DNA from: Tersicoccus mangrovi
GTDB lineage: Bacteria > Actinomycetota > Actinomycetes > Actinomycetales > Micrococcaceae
DNA length: 64,000 bases
Reading direction: 5' to 3'
NCBI RefSeq assembly: GCF_036881825.1
Contig: NZ_JBAJMW010000003.1
Location: 186,001 to 250,000, forward strand
The notes beneath the pieces were generated by a model. That model made no database searches. It saw nothing but the letters and a program-made list of their open reading frames with translations, and was not told the origin of the DNA. Positions within the stretch are counted from its first letter, which is position 1; each line of letters starts with the position of its first letter. Positions 40,215 through 49,699 of the stretch are shown piece after piece. A program made the translations under genes and the position numbers.

Positions 40215-41353
40215 GATGCGTCCTTCGCTGCCGTGCCGGCGACCTCCGCCGGCGTGAGGTTCAGTTCCCGGTCACCCAGGGGCGCGAAACAGGCCTCGAC
40301 CGCGGCCGGGTCCACCTCCGCGAGCGTGGGCGGGTCCCAGTGCGGGGTCCGGTCCTTGTCGACGACCTGGGCACGCACGCCCTCGGGGAAGTCGTGGCCC
40401 TGCAGCAGGCGCAGGCCCACGCGGTACTCGTCGGCCAGGACGTCCTCGAGCCGGTCGGCGTCCCGCGCCCGGCGCACGCCCTCGAAGGTGACGGCCACCG
40501 AGGTCGGCGACTTCTCCCGGATGGTCGCCGCGGTCGCGGCGGCCTCCTCGTGACCGGTCCGGCCGAGCGCGTCGAGGCGGTCCAGGACCGCCGCCGGGGA
40601 CTCACTGCCGTACGCGTCGTCGAGCCAGGCCCGGCCGGCCGCGAGCGCCGACGGCGGGACCTCGGTGGTCGCGTACCGCGCGACGACGGCGTCCGCGTCC
40701 TCGGACTCGAGCGCGGTGGCGATCGCGTCGAGGTCCTCGGAGGCCACCAGGTGGTCGGCCAGGCCCAGGTACAGGGCGTCCGCGGCGTCCAGGTGGGCGC
40801 CGGTCAGCGCCGCGTGCAGCCCCGCGCCCCCGGTGCGGGAGAGCAGCAACGTGCCGCCGACGTCGGGCGCGAACCCGATGGTCGTCTCGGGCATGCCGCT
40901 GCGGGTGCGCTCGGTGACCAGCCGGTGGCTGCCGTGCGCGGAGATCCCGATGCCACCGCCGAGCACGAGCCCGTCCATGAAGGCGACGTACGGCTTCGGG
41001 TAGGCCGCGACGATCGCGTCGAGCAGGTACTCGCGCGCCCAGAACCGCTCGCTCGCGGACGTGTCGCGCTCGCCGTTCGCCCTCGTCGAGCCGGCCTCGC
41101 CCGTCGTCATGTCCCGGTAGATCGCCACGATGTCACCGCCGGCACACAGGCCCCGGTCACCCGCCCCGCGGACGAGCACCTGGGCGACGGCGTCGTCGTC
41201 CCGCCAGGCGGCCAGCGCGGAGAGCATCAGCTCGACCATCTCGGCGGTCAGGGCGTTGACGGCACGCGGCCGGTTCAGGGTGATGACGCCCAGGTGGCCC
41301 CGGACCGCGGTGAGGACGGGCGGCTCGACGGCGCCCGCCGGTTCGGCCGTCAT
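40211..41353 (-). CDS. 3-hydroxyisobutyryl-CoA hydrolase
   Basis: 380 aa crotonase-fold thioesterase of valine degradation. RGHLGVITLNRPRAVNALTA at the start, AGDRGLCAGGDIVAIYRDM (oxyanion), FMDGLVLGGGIGISAHGSHR, catalytic Glu and Asp in MPETTIGFAPDVGGTLLLSR, and the hydrolase-specific C-terminal third with DRTPHWDPPTLAEV. It overlaps mmsA by one base upstream and mmsB by four downstream, so the four genes are one tight operon. Confidence 0.92.
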   Translation of the reverse strand: MTAEPAGAVEPPVLTAVRGHLGVITLNRPRAVNALTAEMVELMLSALAAWRDDDAVAQVLVRGAGDRGLCAGGDIVAIYRDMTTGEAGSTRANGERDTSASERFWAREYLLDAIVAAYPKPYVAFMDGLVLGGGIGISAHGSHRLVTERTRSGMPETTIGFAPDVGGTLLLSRTGGAGLHAALTGAHLDAADALYLGLADHLVASEDLDAIATALESEDADAVVARYATTEVPPSALAAGRAWLDDAYGSESPAAVLDRLDALGRTGHEEAAATAATIREKSPTSVAVTFEGVRRARDADRLEDVLADEYRVGLRLLQGHDFPEGVRAQVVDKDRTPHWDPPTLAEVDPAAVEACFAPLGDRELNLTPAEVAGTAAKDAS

Positions 41354-42852
41354 CAGCTGCCCTCGGGCATCACGAAGCTGGCGCCGGAGCGAATGCCCGA
41401 CGGCCAGCGCGTGGTGACCGTCTTGGTGCGCGTGTAGAAACGGAACGCGTCGGCGCCGTGCTGGTTGAGGTCACCGAAGCCCGACGCCTTCCAGCCGCCG
41501 AAGGTGTAGTAGGCGATCGGCACCGGGATCGGCACGTTGACGCCGACCATGCCGACCTCGACGCGGGACGCGAAGTCGCGCGCCGCGTCCCCGTCACGCG
41601 TGAAGATGGCGACGCCGTTGCCGTACTGGTGCTCGCTGGGCAGCCGGAGGGCCTCCTCGTAGTCGGCGGCGCGGATCACGGAGAGCACGGGCCCGAAGAT
41701 CTCCTCGCGGTAGAGCTCCATCTCGGGGCGGACCCGGTCGAACAGGGTGGGGCCGACCCAGAAGCCGTCCGGGTAGCCGTCGACGGTGCGGCCGCGGCCG
41801 TCGGCCACCAGCTCGGCGCCCTCCTCGACGCCGGTGGCGATCGCGGCCTCGATGCGCTCCTTCGCGGCGGCGCTGACGACCGGCCCGAAGTCGGCGTCCG
41901 GATCGGTGGCCTCGCCCAGGCGCAACCCGTCGATGCGCTCCTTGAGCCGCGCGACGAGCGCGTCCGCGGTCTGCTCCCCCACGGGCACGGCGACGGAGAT
42001 GGCCATGCAGCGTTCACCGGCGGAGCCGTAGCCGGCGCCGATCAGGGCATCGGCGGCCATGTCCAGGTCCGCGTCCGGGAGGATGATCATGTGGTTCTTC
42101 GCGCCGCCGAAGCACTGGGCGCGCTTGCCGTTGGCGGCCGCGTGCGCGTAGATGCTCTGGGCGATCGGCGTGGAGCCGACGAAGCCGACGGCCTTGACCC
42201 GCGGGTCGTCCAGCAGCGCGTCGACCGCGACCTTGTCGCCGTTGACGACGCTGAAGATGCCGTCGGGCAGGCCGGCCTCGGTGAGCAGCTCGGCCAGGCG
42301 CAGCGGCACGGAGGGGTCCCGCTCGGAGGGCTTGAGCACGAAGGCGTTGCCGGCGGCGAGCGCCGGGCCGGCCTTCCACAGCGGGATCATCGCGGGGAAG
42401 TTGAACGGCGTGATGCCGGCGACGACGCCGAGGGGCTGCCGCAGCGAGTGCACGTCGATGCCGGTGCCCACGCTGTCGGAGAACTCGCCCTTGAGCAGGT
42501 GCGGGGCGGCGGCGCAGAACTCGACCACCTCGATGCCGCGCGCGATGTCGCCCTTGGCGTCGGCCAGGGTCTTGCCGTGCTCGCCGGAGAGCAGAGCGGC
42601 CAGCTCGTCCACGTGTTCGTTGACGAGATCGACGAACCGCAGCAGGACGCGGGCGCGGCGCTGCGGGTTCGTGGCCGCCCAGCCCTGCTGCGCCGCGGCG
42701 GCGACGCCGACGATGTCGGCCACCTCGTCCACGTCGGCCAGGGGCACGCGGGACGTCACCTGTCCCGTCGCGGGGTCGTAGACGTCGCCGAAGCGGCCGG
42801 ACGTGCCGTCCCGGTGGGCACCGCCGCTGTAGTGGGTGAGATCGCGCGTCAC
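41353..42852 (-). CDS. mmsA: CoA-acylating methylmalonate-semialdehyde dehydrogenase
   Basis: 499 aa. Converts methylmalonate semialdehyde, NAD and CoA to propionyl-CoA. Typical: DPATGQVTSRVPLADVDEV, GEHGKTLADAKGDIARGIEV, GVVAGITPFNFPAMIPLWKA, FVLKPSERDPSVPLRLAEL, GSTPIAQSIYAHAAANGKR, the nucleophile Cys in GSAGERCMAISVAVPVG, and IPVPIAYYTFGGWKASGFGD. First gene of the operon mmsA-hydrolase-mmsB-enoyl-CoA hydratase. GTG alternatives are not needed. Divergent from exonuclease III across ~160 nt. Confidence 0.95.
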   Translation of the reverse strand: MTRDLTHYSGGAHRDGTSGRFGDVYDPATGQVTSRVPLADVDEVADIVGVAAAAQQGWAATNPQRRARVLLRFVDLVNEHVDELAALLSGEHGKTLADAKGDIARGIEVVEFCAAAPHLLKGEFSDSVGTGIDVHSLRQPLGVVAGITPFNFPAMIPLWKAGPALAAGNAFVLKPSERDPSVPLRLAELLTEAGLPDGIFSVVNGDKVAVDALLDDPRVKAVGFVGSTPIAQSIYAHAAANGKRAQCFGGAKNHMIILPDADLDMAADALIGAGYGSAGERCMAISVAVPVGEQTADALVARLKERIDGLRLGEATDPDADFGPVVSAAAKERIEAAIATGVEEGAELVADGRGRTVDGYPDGFWVGPTLFDRVRPEMELYREEIFGPVLSVIRAADYEEALRLPSEHQYGNGVAIFTRDGDAARDFASRVEVGMVGVNVPIPVPIAYYTFGGWKASGFGDLNQHGADAFRFYTRTKTVTTRWPSGIRSGASFVMPEGS

Positions 42853-43013
42853 CGGAGCTCCTTCGCATCGGGTACCGAGGATCGCGGACCGCCGCTCGGG
42901 GTCGAGCCGGTGTGATCCACGTCTCCCCCAGATTACTGGGACATCCTAGTAATTGGCCAGCCGGGCACGGCGGCCGCGGTGGCGGCACCCCCGCGCCTTG
43001 GTACGTTGGAGCG

Positions 43014-43817
43014 GTGAGGATCGCGACCTGGAATGTGAACTCCCTGCGGGCCCGCGCCGACCGCGTGGAGGCCTGGCTGGACCGCTCGGACGTGGACGTC
43101 CTGGCGATCCAGGAGACCAAGTGCAAGGACGAGAACTTCCCCTGGGACCTGTTCGAGCGCCTCGGCTACGAGGTCGCCCACTTCGGCGTGAGCCAGTGGA
43201 ACGGGGTGGCCATCGCCTCCCGCGTCGGGCTGGCGGACGTCCAGCGCACCTTCGACGGCCAGCCCACGTTCGGCAAGGACGGGGAGGACGCCGTGCAGGA
43301 GTCCCGGGCGATCGCGGCCACCTGCGGCGGCGTGCGCGTGTGGAGCCTCTACGTGCCCAACGGCCGGGACCGGAACGACCCGCACATGCAGTACAAGATC
43401 GACTGGCTCGGTGTCCTGAAGGACCAGGCGGCCGGCTGGATCGCCGCCGATCCGGACGCCCAGGTGGCTCTCGTCGGCGACTGGAACGTGGCCCCGCGCG
43501 ACGAGGACGTGTGGGACATCGAGCTGTTCGAGCGCGAGGAGTCCACCCACGTCAGCCCCGCCGAGCGCGCCGCCTTCACCGCGTTCGAGGAGGCCGGGTA
43601 CAGCGACGTCGTCCGCCCGTACACGCCCGGCCCCGGCGTCTACACGTACTGGGACTACAAGCAGCTGCGTTTCCCGCGCCGGGAGGGCATGCGCATCGAC
43701 TTCGTGCTCGGCTCACCCGCCCTCGCCGCGCGGGTCACGGGCGCCTCGATCGACCGGCAGGAACGCAAGGGAAAGGGCGCGTCGGACCACGCCCCCGTGG
43801 TGGTGGAGCTCGCGTGA
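43014..43817 (+). CDS. xthA: Exodeoxyribonuclease III
   Basis: 267 aa AP endonuclease/3'-exonuclease of base-excision repair. Marks: IATWNVNSLRAR, IQETKCKDENFPW, WNGVAIASR, VWSLYVPNGRD, GDWNVAPRDEDVWD, GVYTYWDYK, RIDFVLGS and ASDHAPVVVEL. Start is GTG 43014, 6 nt after TACGTT (43002-43007), so the message is leaderless; the longer frame runs through promoter sequence. Confidence 0.95.
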   Translation: MRIATWNVNSLRARADRVEAWLDRSDVDVLAIQETKCKDENFPWDLFERLGYEVAHFGVSQWNGVAIASRVGLADVQRTFDGQPTFGKDGEDAVQESRAIAATCGGVRVWSLYVPNGRDRNDPHMQYKIDWLGVLKDQAAGWIAADPDAQVALVGDWNVAPRDEDVWDIELFEREESTHVSPAERAAFTAFEEAGYSDVVRPYTPGPGVYTYWDYKQLRFPRREGMRIDFVLGSPALAARVTGASIDRQERKGKGASDHAPVVVELA

Positions 43818-43838
43818 GCGCGGGTCTACGCTGACCCC

Positions 43839-44681
43839 ATGGTCGGCATCGTGGCGGTCGGAGGGACGTACGACGTCGCCGTCGGCCTGCCCTTCCAGTC
43901 GCACCTGCGGGTGTACGAGCCGTTGCGCGCCTTCGAGCCGCACGGTCTGATCGGCGACGCCGAGGACCCCGCCGCCGCGGATCGGCAGGACATGCTCGCC
44001 TCCCTCGCCCGGGCCTGCGAGCCGCGCTACCAGCCCTTCCCCGTCGGGCCCGAGCACGTCCGCGCGCTCGACGTGACGGACGAGGCCGGCGCCACCCACA
44101 CCCTCTTCAACCCCGGCCAGCTCGGCGTCCGCGCCCTGCTCGCCGCCGAGAAACTGAGCAACGCCGTCTCGACCGACCTGGCCGAGCTCGTCGTGCCCGG
44201 TGAGGCCCTCGAACGTCACCTCGACGACCTGCGCACCTCGGACGGGACCGACCGGCTGCACACCCGCACCGCGACGTGGGGCGTGCCCCTGGCGTGGTTC
44301 GCGCTCTTCAGCGAGGAGGACCCCGTGCAGGTCTTCCGCTCCGGCGGCCGGATCCGCAACTGCCGCCTGTGCGCCGGGATCGAGGAGGCGCGCGGGCGCG
44401 TCCACTTCGCGACGAGCAACCTCGCCGCCGTCGTCCCCGAGATGGACCTGCTCAGCGAACTGGCCGAGCTGTCGGAATGGCTCGACGGGTTCGACGACGG
44501 CGCGGCCGTCGCTCTGGACTACGGGCAGGTCGCGGAGACCGTCTATCCCGACGACTCCCCGTCGGACCTGCGGCTGGGCATCGAATGCCTCGCGGAGGCG
44601 GACCTGACCGGAGCGGCCGCCGCCTACCGGCGCCTGGCCGGCCGGTGGCTGCCGATCAAGCAGCTCGCCCGCGCGTCCTGA
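43839..44681 (+). CDS. Uncharacterised protein
   Basis: 280 aa, acidic, no membrane segment. I do not recognise the family. It has FNPGQLGVRALLAAEKLSNA, ATWGVPLAWFALFSEEDPVQ, a CRLC pair with RIRNCRLCAGIEEARGR, LSELAELSEWLDGFDDGAAV and the ending LAGRWLPIKQLARAS. Leaderless ATG: TACGCT (43827-43832) ends 6 nt before it. It follows xthA closely (21 nt) but has its own promoter. Confidence 0.6.
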   Translation: MVGIVAVGGTYDVAVGLPFQSHLRVYEPLRAFEPHGLIGDAEDPAAADRQDMLASLARACEPRYQPFPVGPEHVRALDVTDEAGATHTLFNPGQLGVRALLAAEKLSNAVSTDLAELVVPGEALERHLDDLRTSDGTDRLHTRTATWGVPLAWFALFSEEDPVQVFRSGGRIRNCRLCAGIEEARGRVHFATSNLAAVVPEMDLLSELAELSEWLDGFDDGAAVALDYGQVAETVYPDDSPSDLRLGIECLAEADLTGAAAAYRRLAGRWLPIKQLARAS

Positions 44682-44727
44682 CCGCGCGCCTGACCCCGGC
44701 AGGCCGTGCCGTCGGCCGGCGGTGTCC

Positions 44728-45848
44728 TCAGACGGTCCGCGCGCGAGACCGGTTCAGCCCGGCACCCATCGGCCGGGACGCCGCGTGACCACCAGCCCGC
44801 TCGATCACGCCGCGACCCGCGCGGCTGCTGCCCGACGCGGCCGTGGCCAGGAGCGGAGCCGGACCGGTGCTGCGGCGGAGGATGAGCTCGTGCGGCTCGG
44901 TCGCGGGCTGGTCGGTCGGCACGCCCGGCTCGTGCTCGAGCTCGGCGAGCAGTATCGACGCCGCTCGCTCCCCCGCCGCGATCGGGTCCTGCCGGATCGT
45001 CGTCAGCCCGAAGACCTCGGAGAACTCGTGGTCGTCGATGCCGATGACCGAGACGTCCTCGGGAACCCGCAGGCCGGCCTCCGCCGCCGCGAGCAGGGCG
45101 CCGAACGCCATCTCGTCCGAGGAGGCGACGATCCCGGTGGGCCGCCGTCCAGGGTCGCCGGCCAGGGCCCGGGCGACGACGTCCTTCGCGGTGCCCACGG
45201 CGTAGTCGCCGAACAGGGTCGACTCCGGGCCCACGGCCAGGCCGGCCGCAGCCACCGCATCCTCGAAACCGGCGGCCCGCAGCCGCGGGACGGAGAAGTC
45301 GATGCCGAAGGACCCGCCGCCGGCCAGGTGGACGATCCGCTCGTGACCGAGGCCGAGGAGGTGCTCGGTCGCGTCCCGCACGGCCGCACGGTCGTCGATG
45401 CTGATGTGCCGGCAGCCCTCGACCGGACCGCCGACCACGATGACGGGCTGTTCCAGCGCGTGCAGCGCCGCCAGTTCCTCGTCGGTCAGGGCCATGCAGA
45501 GCACCACGAGTCCGTCGATCCGCTTGCGCAGCATCGACCGGTGGAACACCCGTTCCCGGTTGGTGCCGTGGCCGCCGAGACTGTAGAGGTCCAGGTCGTA
45601 CCCCCGGGAGCGCAGCTTCCGGTCCACGCCCTCGATCGCACTGGAGAAGTACCAGCGGTGGACCACGGGCACGAGCACGCCGATGGCCATGTTCCGGCCG
45701 GTGGCCAGGCCCGCCGCCGAGGACGAGGCGACGTACCCCATGGCATCGGCGATCGCCAGGACCCGGTCCCGGGTGTCCGGCGAGACGCCGGCCCGGCCGC
45801 GCAGGGCGCGGGAGACGGTGGCCGTGGAGACACCGGCGCGCGCAGCGA

Positions 45849-45867
<19 letters not shown>
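44728..45867 (-). CDS. LacI-family repressor of the alpha-glucoside operon
   Basis: 379 aa. Helix-turn-helix and hinge at the start (IDEVAARAGVSTATVSRALR), then the sugar-binding domain: NMAIGVLVPVVHRWYFSSAI, DGLVVLCMAL, VIVVGGPVEGCRHISIDD, GIVASSDEMAFGALLAAAEA and DVSVIGIDDHEFSEVFGLTT. A Ser/Arg-rich C-terminal tail is longer than usual. ATG 45867. It closes the transporter gene group, and its likely operator is the AAGCGCTT site before the binding-protein gene. The assembly is duplicated around its 5' end (see 45849-46014). Confidence 0.9.
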
Positions 45868-46014
<147 letters not shown>

Positions 46015-46025
46015 CGGCGCCGGCG

Positions 46026-46295
46026 TCAGGACGCGCGGCGCCGCACCGGAACCCGGGGAAGCCGGCGGCGCAGCCGCCAGAGGCCGACGACGACGACGGC
46101 GAGGACGACGGCGCCGACGAACCACGTCCACGCCTGCTGCCCGGTCACCGCCGTGTAGACGCCGATGCCGGCGACGGCGATGACGGCGAACGCGAGGAAG
46201 CCGATCACGGCTTCGAGGTGCTCGGCTATCCGCACCCGACGCAGTTCGTCCTCGCGGTCGAACTCGTCCTCGTCGTCGTCGTCCACATATCGCAT
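46026..46295 (-). CDS. Small two-helix membrane protein in the sugar-transporter operon
   Basis: 89 aa. Very acidic start (YVDDDDEDEFDREDELRRVR), two membrane helices (VIGFLAFAVIAVAGIGVYTA and WFVGAVVLAVVVVGLW) and an Arg-rich end (RRRLPRVPVRRRAS). ATG 46295 has GGGAGG 8-13 nt upstream and lies 21 nt after the permease stop. No family is recognised. The position suggests an accessory to the transporter, but a free-standing envelope protein is equally possible. Confidence 0.65.
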   Translation of the reverse strand: MRYVDDDDEDEFDREDELRRVRIAEHLEAVIGFLAFAVIAVAGIGVYTAVTGQQAWTWFVGAVVLAVVVVGLWRLRRRLPRVPVRRRAS

Positions 46296-46315
46296 GCCGG
46301 CGGTGTCCTCCCCTG

Positions 46316-47215
46316 CTACTTCACGCCGCCGGCCGTGAGGCCGTCGACGATCCGCCGCTGGAAGATGAGCACGAGGATGACCAGCGGGATGGTCACGACC
46401 GTGCCCGCCGCCATGACCGTGGTGTACGGCTCCTGGTGCTGGATCGCACCCGCGAAGTACGCGATGGCGACCGTGACCGTGCGGGTGGACTCGTTGGAGA
46501 GCTGGCTCGCGATGAGGAACTCGTTCCACGCCGAGATGAACGCCAGGATCGCCGTCGTGAACACCGCCGGTGCCGCGAGCGGCATGATCACCTTCCGGAA
46601 CGCCTCACCCGGGGTGCAGCCGTCCATCCGCGCCGCCTCCTCGAGCTCCCACGGCATCTCGCGGAAGAAGGAGGTGAGGGTGTAGACGGTCAGCGGCAGC
46701 ACGAACGAGATGCTCGGGATGATCAGCGCCTGGTAGGTGCCGATCCACCCGATCGTGGTGAACAGCTGGAACAGCGGCGTCACCAGGGCGACGCCCGGGA
46801 ACATCGAGGCCCCCAGGATGAAGCCGAGGATGAGGAACTTGCCGCGGAAGTTCAGCCGCGCGAGCGCGTACGCCGCGAACACGCCGACGAGCAGCGAGAT
46901 CACCGTCGTCACGATCGAGACGAAGAGGCTGTTCCCGAGCGCCAGCAGGAAGTGGTTGCCGGTGCTCTCGTCGAACGCGGCCCGGAAGTTGTCCAGGGTC
47001 ACGTGCGTCGGCCAGGGCGTGTTGTCGAACGTGTAGTTCACGTCGCGGAACGCGGTCACGACCATCCAGTAGAACGGCGCCAGGCACCACAGGAGGATGA
47101 TGACCGCGCTGATGTAGGTGCGGATGTTCGCCCACCGGTCGCGCCGGCTGGCGGAGTTGTTCGGGATGAGCTCCTGCTCGGCCTGTCCGGCCGCAGGCCC
47201 CGCGACGGCGGTCAT
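46316..47215 (-). CDS. Sugar ABC transporter permease (MalG-like)
   Basis: 299 aa, six membrane helices. The EAA loop is ELEEAARMDGCTPGEAFRKV (about residue 205), with the Gly at the standard place, and the end RRIVDGLTAGGVK is characteristic of MalG-type CUT1 permeases. The start ATG 47215 overlaps the MalF-like stop by 4 nt (47212-47215). Pairs with the MalF-like protein to form the channel for an oligosaccharide, probably an alpha-glucoside given the GH13 gene nearby. No ATPase gene is present; it may use a shared MsmK/MsiK-type ATPase. Confidence 0.92.
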   Translation of the reverse strand: MTAVAGPAAGQAEQELIPNNSASRRDRWANIRTYISAVIILLWCLAPFYWMVVTAFRDVNYTFDNTPWPTHVTLDNFRAAFDESTGNHFLLALGNSLFVSIVTTVISLLVGVFAAYALARLNFRGKFLILGFILGASMFPGVALVTPLFQLFTTIGWIGTYQALIIPSISFVLPLTVYTLTSFFREMPWELEEAARMDGCTPGEAFRKVIMPLAAPAVFTTAILAFISAWNEFLIASQLSNESTRTVTVAIAYFAGAIQHQEPYTTVMAAGTVVTIPLVILVLIFQRRIVDGLTAGGVK

Positions 47216-48234
47216 GCTGCCACCTTCTTCCGCTTGCGGCGCTTCGGACCGGCGCCCTCGACGACGTTGGCTCCCAGGAACTTCACGAAGATGAAGGCCA
47301 CCAGGAAGATGATGATGAAGGTGATGGTCGACAGGGCGGCCGCACTGTTGATGCCGGCACGCATCTGCTGGATCACGAGGATGGACAGCGTCGTCGTCCC
47401 GTTGGCGCCGCCGGTCAGGATGGCCGGCAGGTCGTACATGCGCAACGCGTCCAGGACGCGGAACAGGATGGCGACCATGAGGGCCGGCTTGACCAGCGGA
47501 AGGGTGATCTGGACGAACCGCTGCCAGGCGGTCGTGCCGTCGACCTTGGCGGCCTCGTACACCTCCGCGGGGATCAGCTGCAGGCCGGCCAGGATGAGCA
47601 GCGCCATGAACGGCGTCGTCTTCCAGGTGTCGGCGATGATGATGGCCCAGCGGGCGGGCCACTCACTGCCCGTCCAGAGGATGGTCTGGCCGATCAGATG
47701 GTTCAGGATGCCGTCCGCGGCGAAGATGAAGTACCAGAGCTTCGCGGTGACGGCGGTCGGGATGGCCCACGGCACGAGGACGGCCGCACGCAGCAGGCCC
47801 CGGCCCTTGAACTTGCGGGCCATGATCGTCGCCATCCAGAAGCCGAGGACGGTCTCCAGGATCACGGTGACGATGGTGAAGAGGAAGGTGACGCCGGTGG
47901 CCGACCAGAACTGGCCGCCGATGCTGCCGTCCGGGCAGGTGAAGGCGCCCGCGCCGGCGGGGCACTGCTGGAGCAGCCACGCCGTGTAGTTGCTGAAGCC
48001 AGCGGGTCCTCCGGCCACGAACAGGCCGGTCGCGGGGTCGAGGCCCTCGTCCTTCTGGAAGGAGAGGGTGATCGCGCTGATCACCGGATACAGGATCACG
48101 ATGCCCAGCAGGATCAGGGTGGGAGCCAGCAGCATGGTCGCCTGGCGCCCGTGAGTCTTCTCCGCCCGTTCCTCGAGCGGTTGGGGCGCCGTGCCGCCGC
48201 CGTTGAGGTCGGTCTCGTCCACAGCCGTCGACAT
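47212..48234 (-). CDS. Sugar ABC transporter permease (MalF-like)
   Basis: 340 aa. A hydrophilic N-terminus (~30 residues) leads into six to seven membrane helices with an extracytoplasmic loop containing paired Cys (LLQQCPAGAGAFTCPDGS). The EAA loop is IPAEVYEAAKVDGTTAWQRF, normal for CUT1. ATG 48234. Follows the binding-protein gene after a GC-rich hairpin with a pyrimidine tail, so less of this transcript than of the binding protein is expected. Confidence 0.92.
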   Translation of the reverse strand: MSTAVDETDLNGGGTAPQPLEERAEKTHGRQATMLLAPTLILLGIVILYPVISAITLSFQKDEGLDPATGLFVAGGPAGFSNYTAWLLQQCPAGAGAFTCPDGSIGGQFWSATGVTFLFTIVTVILETVLGFWMATIMARKFKGRGLLRAAVLVPWAIPTAVTAKLWYFIFAADGILNHLIGQTILWTGSEWPARWAIIIADTWKTTPFMALLILAGLQLIPAEVYEAAKVDGTTAWQRFVQITLPLVKPALMVAILFRVLDALRMYDLPAILTGGANGTTTLSILVIQQMRAGINSAAALSTITFIIIFLVAFIFVKFLGANVVEGAGPKRRKRKKVAA

Positions 48235-48299
48235 GGTCCCTCCTTTCGTGCGCGCCCGGTACTGGCCCGGGTCACCGAATGATGATGAGAGAAAGGGGA

Positions 48300-48335
48300 C
48301 CGGGGGCGGGACCGGCTGTCCGTGCCCGCCCCCGG
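48300..48335 (-). terminator. Intra-operon attenuator hairpin
   Basis: CCGGGGGCGGG (48300-48310) pairs perfectly with CCCGCCCCCGG (48325-48335). On the minus strand it is followed by TCCCCTTTCTCTC. It lies just after the binding-protein stop and before the permeases, a common way to make more binding protein than permease. Confidence 0.65.
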
Positions 48336-48342
48336 CGTCGAA

Positions 48343-49635
48343 TCACTGGGAGCCGGCGGTCGCGGCCGTCAGTGCCTTGTTCATGTCGTCGAGCGCGGTG
48401 CTGACGTCCTTGTCACCCTTGATCGCGGCGTAGGCGTTGTCCTGGATCGCCTTCGTCACCGCGGGGTAGAACGGGGTCACCGGGCGCGGCACGGCGTTGT
48501 CGATCGAGGTCTTCAGCACGGGCAGGTACGGCAGCTCCTTGACCACGGCGGAGTCCGTGTACAGGGACCCGAGCACCGGGGCCAGCGAGCCGTTGATCGC
48601 GAACGCCTTCTGCTGCTCCTCGCTGGTGACGAAGTTCAGGAAGTCGTGCGCGGTCGCCTTGTTCTTCGAGTAGACGCTGATGGCCGAGCTGTGACCGCCG
48701 AGCGAGGAGGCACCCGGGCCGTCCTTGCCGGGCAGCGGCGCCATGCCGAACTTGTCCGCGACCTTCGAGCCGGTGCCCTTGAGCAGGTTGTACACGTACG
48801 GCCAGTTGCGCAGGAACAGCAGGTTGCCGTTCTGGAACGCCGCGCGGGACTGCTCCTCCTGGTAGGTGATCGCCTCCTTGGGGATGTCCCCGTTCTTGTA
48901 GGCGTCGGCCAGGTTCTGCAGGCCCTGCTTGGCCTGGTCCGAGTTGACGGCGGGCTTGCCGCTGTCGTCCAGGATCTTGCCGCCGGCCGAGTTGATCGCC
49001 TCGGAGGCGTTGACCGTCAGGCCCTCGTACTTGGCGAACTGACCCGCGTAGCAGCCCATGTTGTTCTTCTTGGCGATATTGCAGTCCTTCATCATCTCGT
49101 CCCACGTCTTCGGAGGGGTCGGGACAAGGTCCTTGCGGTACCAGAGGATGGCGCCGTCGGAGGACTGCGGGGCGGCATACAGCGTGTTGTTGTAGGTCGC
49201 CGCCTTGACCGTCGAGGGGATCATCTTCGACGTGTCGAGCGCCATCGTGTCCTTGAGCGGCTGGAGCCAGCCCTTGGCCGCGAACTCGGCGGTCCACACG
49301 ACGTCGACACTGACGACGTCGTAGTTCGGGTTCTTGACCTGGAAGTTCTTCACCAGGTCGTCGTGCTGCTGATCGGCGTTGTCCGACTGCTCCTTGAACG
49401 TGACCTTCTCGTTCGGGTGAGCAGCGTTCCACTTGGCGATCATCGGGGCGACGACGTTGGAGTTGTCCTTGCCCTGCACGTACGTGATCGGGCCGCGGCC
49501 CTCCATGTTGGCGGATGCATCGCTGTTCTGCTGACCCCCGCCGCCGGAGCTGGAACCGCCGCCCCCACAGGCGGCCAGCGACAGGGCCATGGCACTCGCC
49601 ATCGCCAGGGGGACGATCTTCTTCCGCATTCCCAT
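48343..49635 (-). CDS. Sugar ABC transporter substrate-binding lipoprotein (MalE-like)
   Basis: 430 aa. Lipoprotein signal with lipobox SLAAC (Cys about 23), a Gly/Ser linker, then a solute-binding protein family 1 fold: VVAPMIAKWNAAHPNEKVTF, VDVVWTAEFAAKGWLQPL, AAPQSSDGAILWYRKDLVP, KTWDEMMKDC, NGNLLFLRNWPYVYNLLKGT and VTSEEQQKAFAINGSLAPV. ATG 49635 is chosen over the ATG at 49629 because GAGGAG lies 7 nt before it. First gene of the operon, under the LacI-type operator at 49728-49735. Confidence 0.93.
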   Translation of the reverse strand: MGMRKKIVPLAMASAMALSLAACGGGGSSSGGGGQQNSDASANMEGRGPITYVQGKDNSNVVAPMIAKWNAAHPNEKVTFKEQSDNADQQHDDLVKNFQVKNPNYDVVSVDVVWTAEFAAKGWLQPLKDTMALDTSKMIPSTVKAATYNNTLYAAPQSSDGAILWYRKDLVPTPPKTWDEMMKDCNIAKKNNMGCYAGQFAKYEGLTVNASEAINSAGGKILDDSGKPAVNSDQAKQGLQNLADAYKNGDIPKEAITYQEEQSRAAFQNGNLLFLRNWPYVYNLLKGTGSKVADKFGMAPLPGKDGPGASSLGGHSSAISVYSKNKATAHDFLNFVTSEEQQKAFAINGSLAPVLGSLYTDSAVVKELPYLPVLKTSIDNAVPRPVTPFYPAVTKAIQDNAYAAIKGDKDVSTALDDMNKALTAATAGSQ

Positions 49636-49699
49636 TCTGGTTCTCCTCATTGAGACGTGCCACGAACGGACAGGCCCGTTGCCTCCAGTGACGTGCGTC

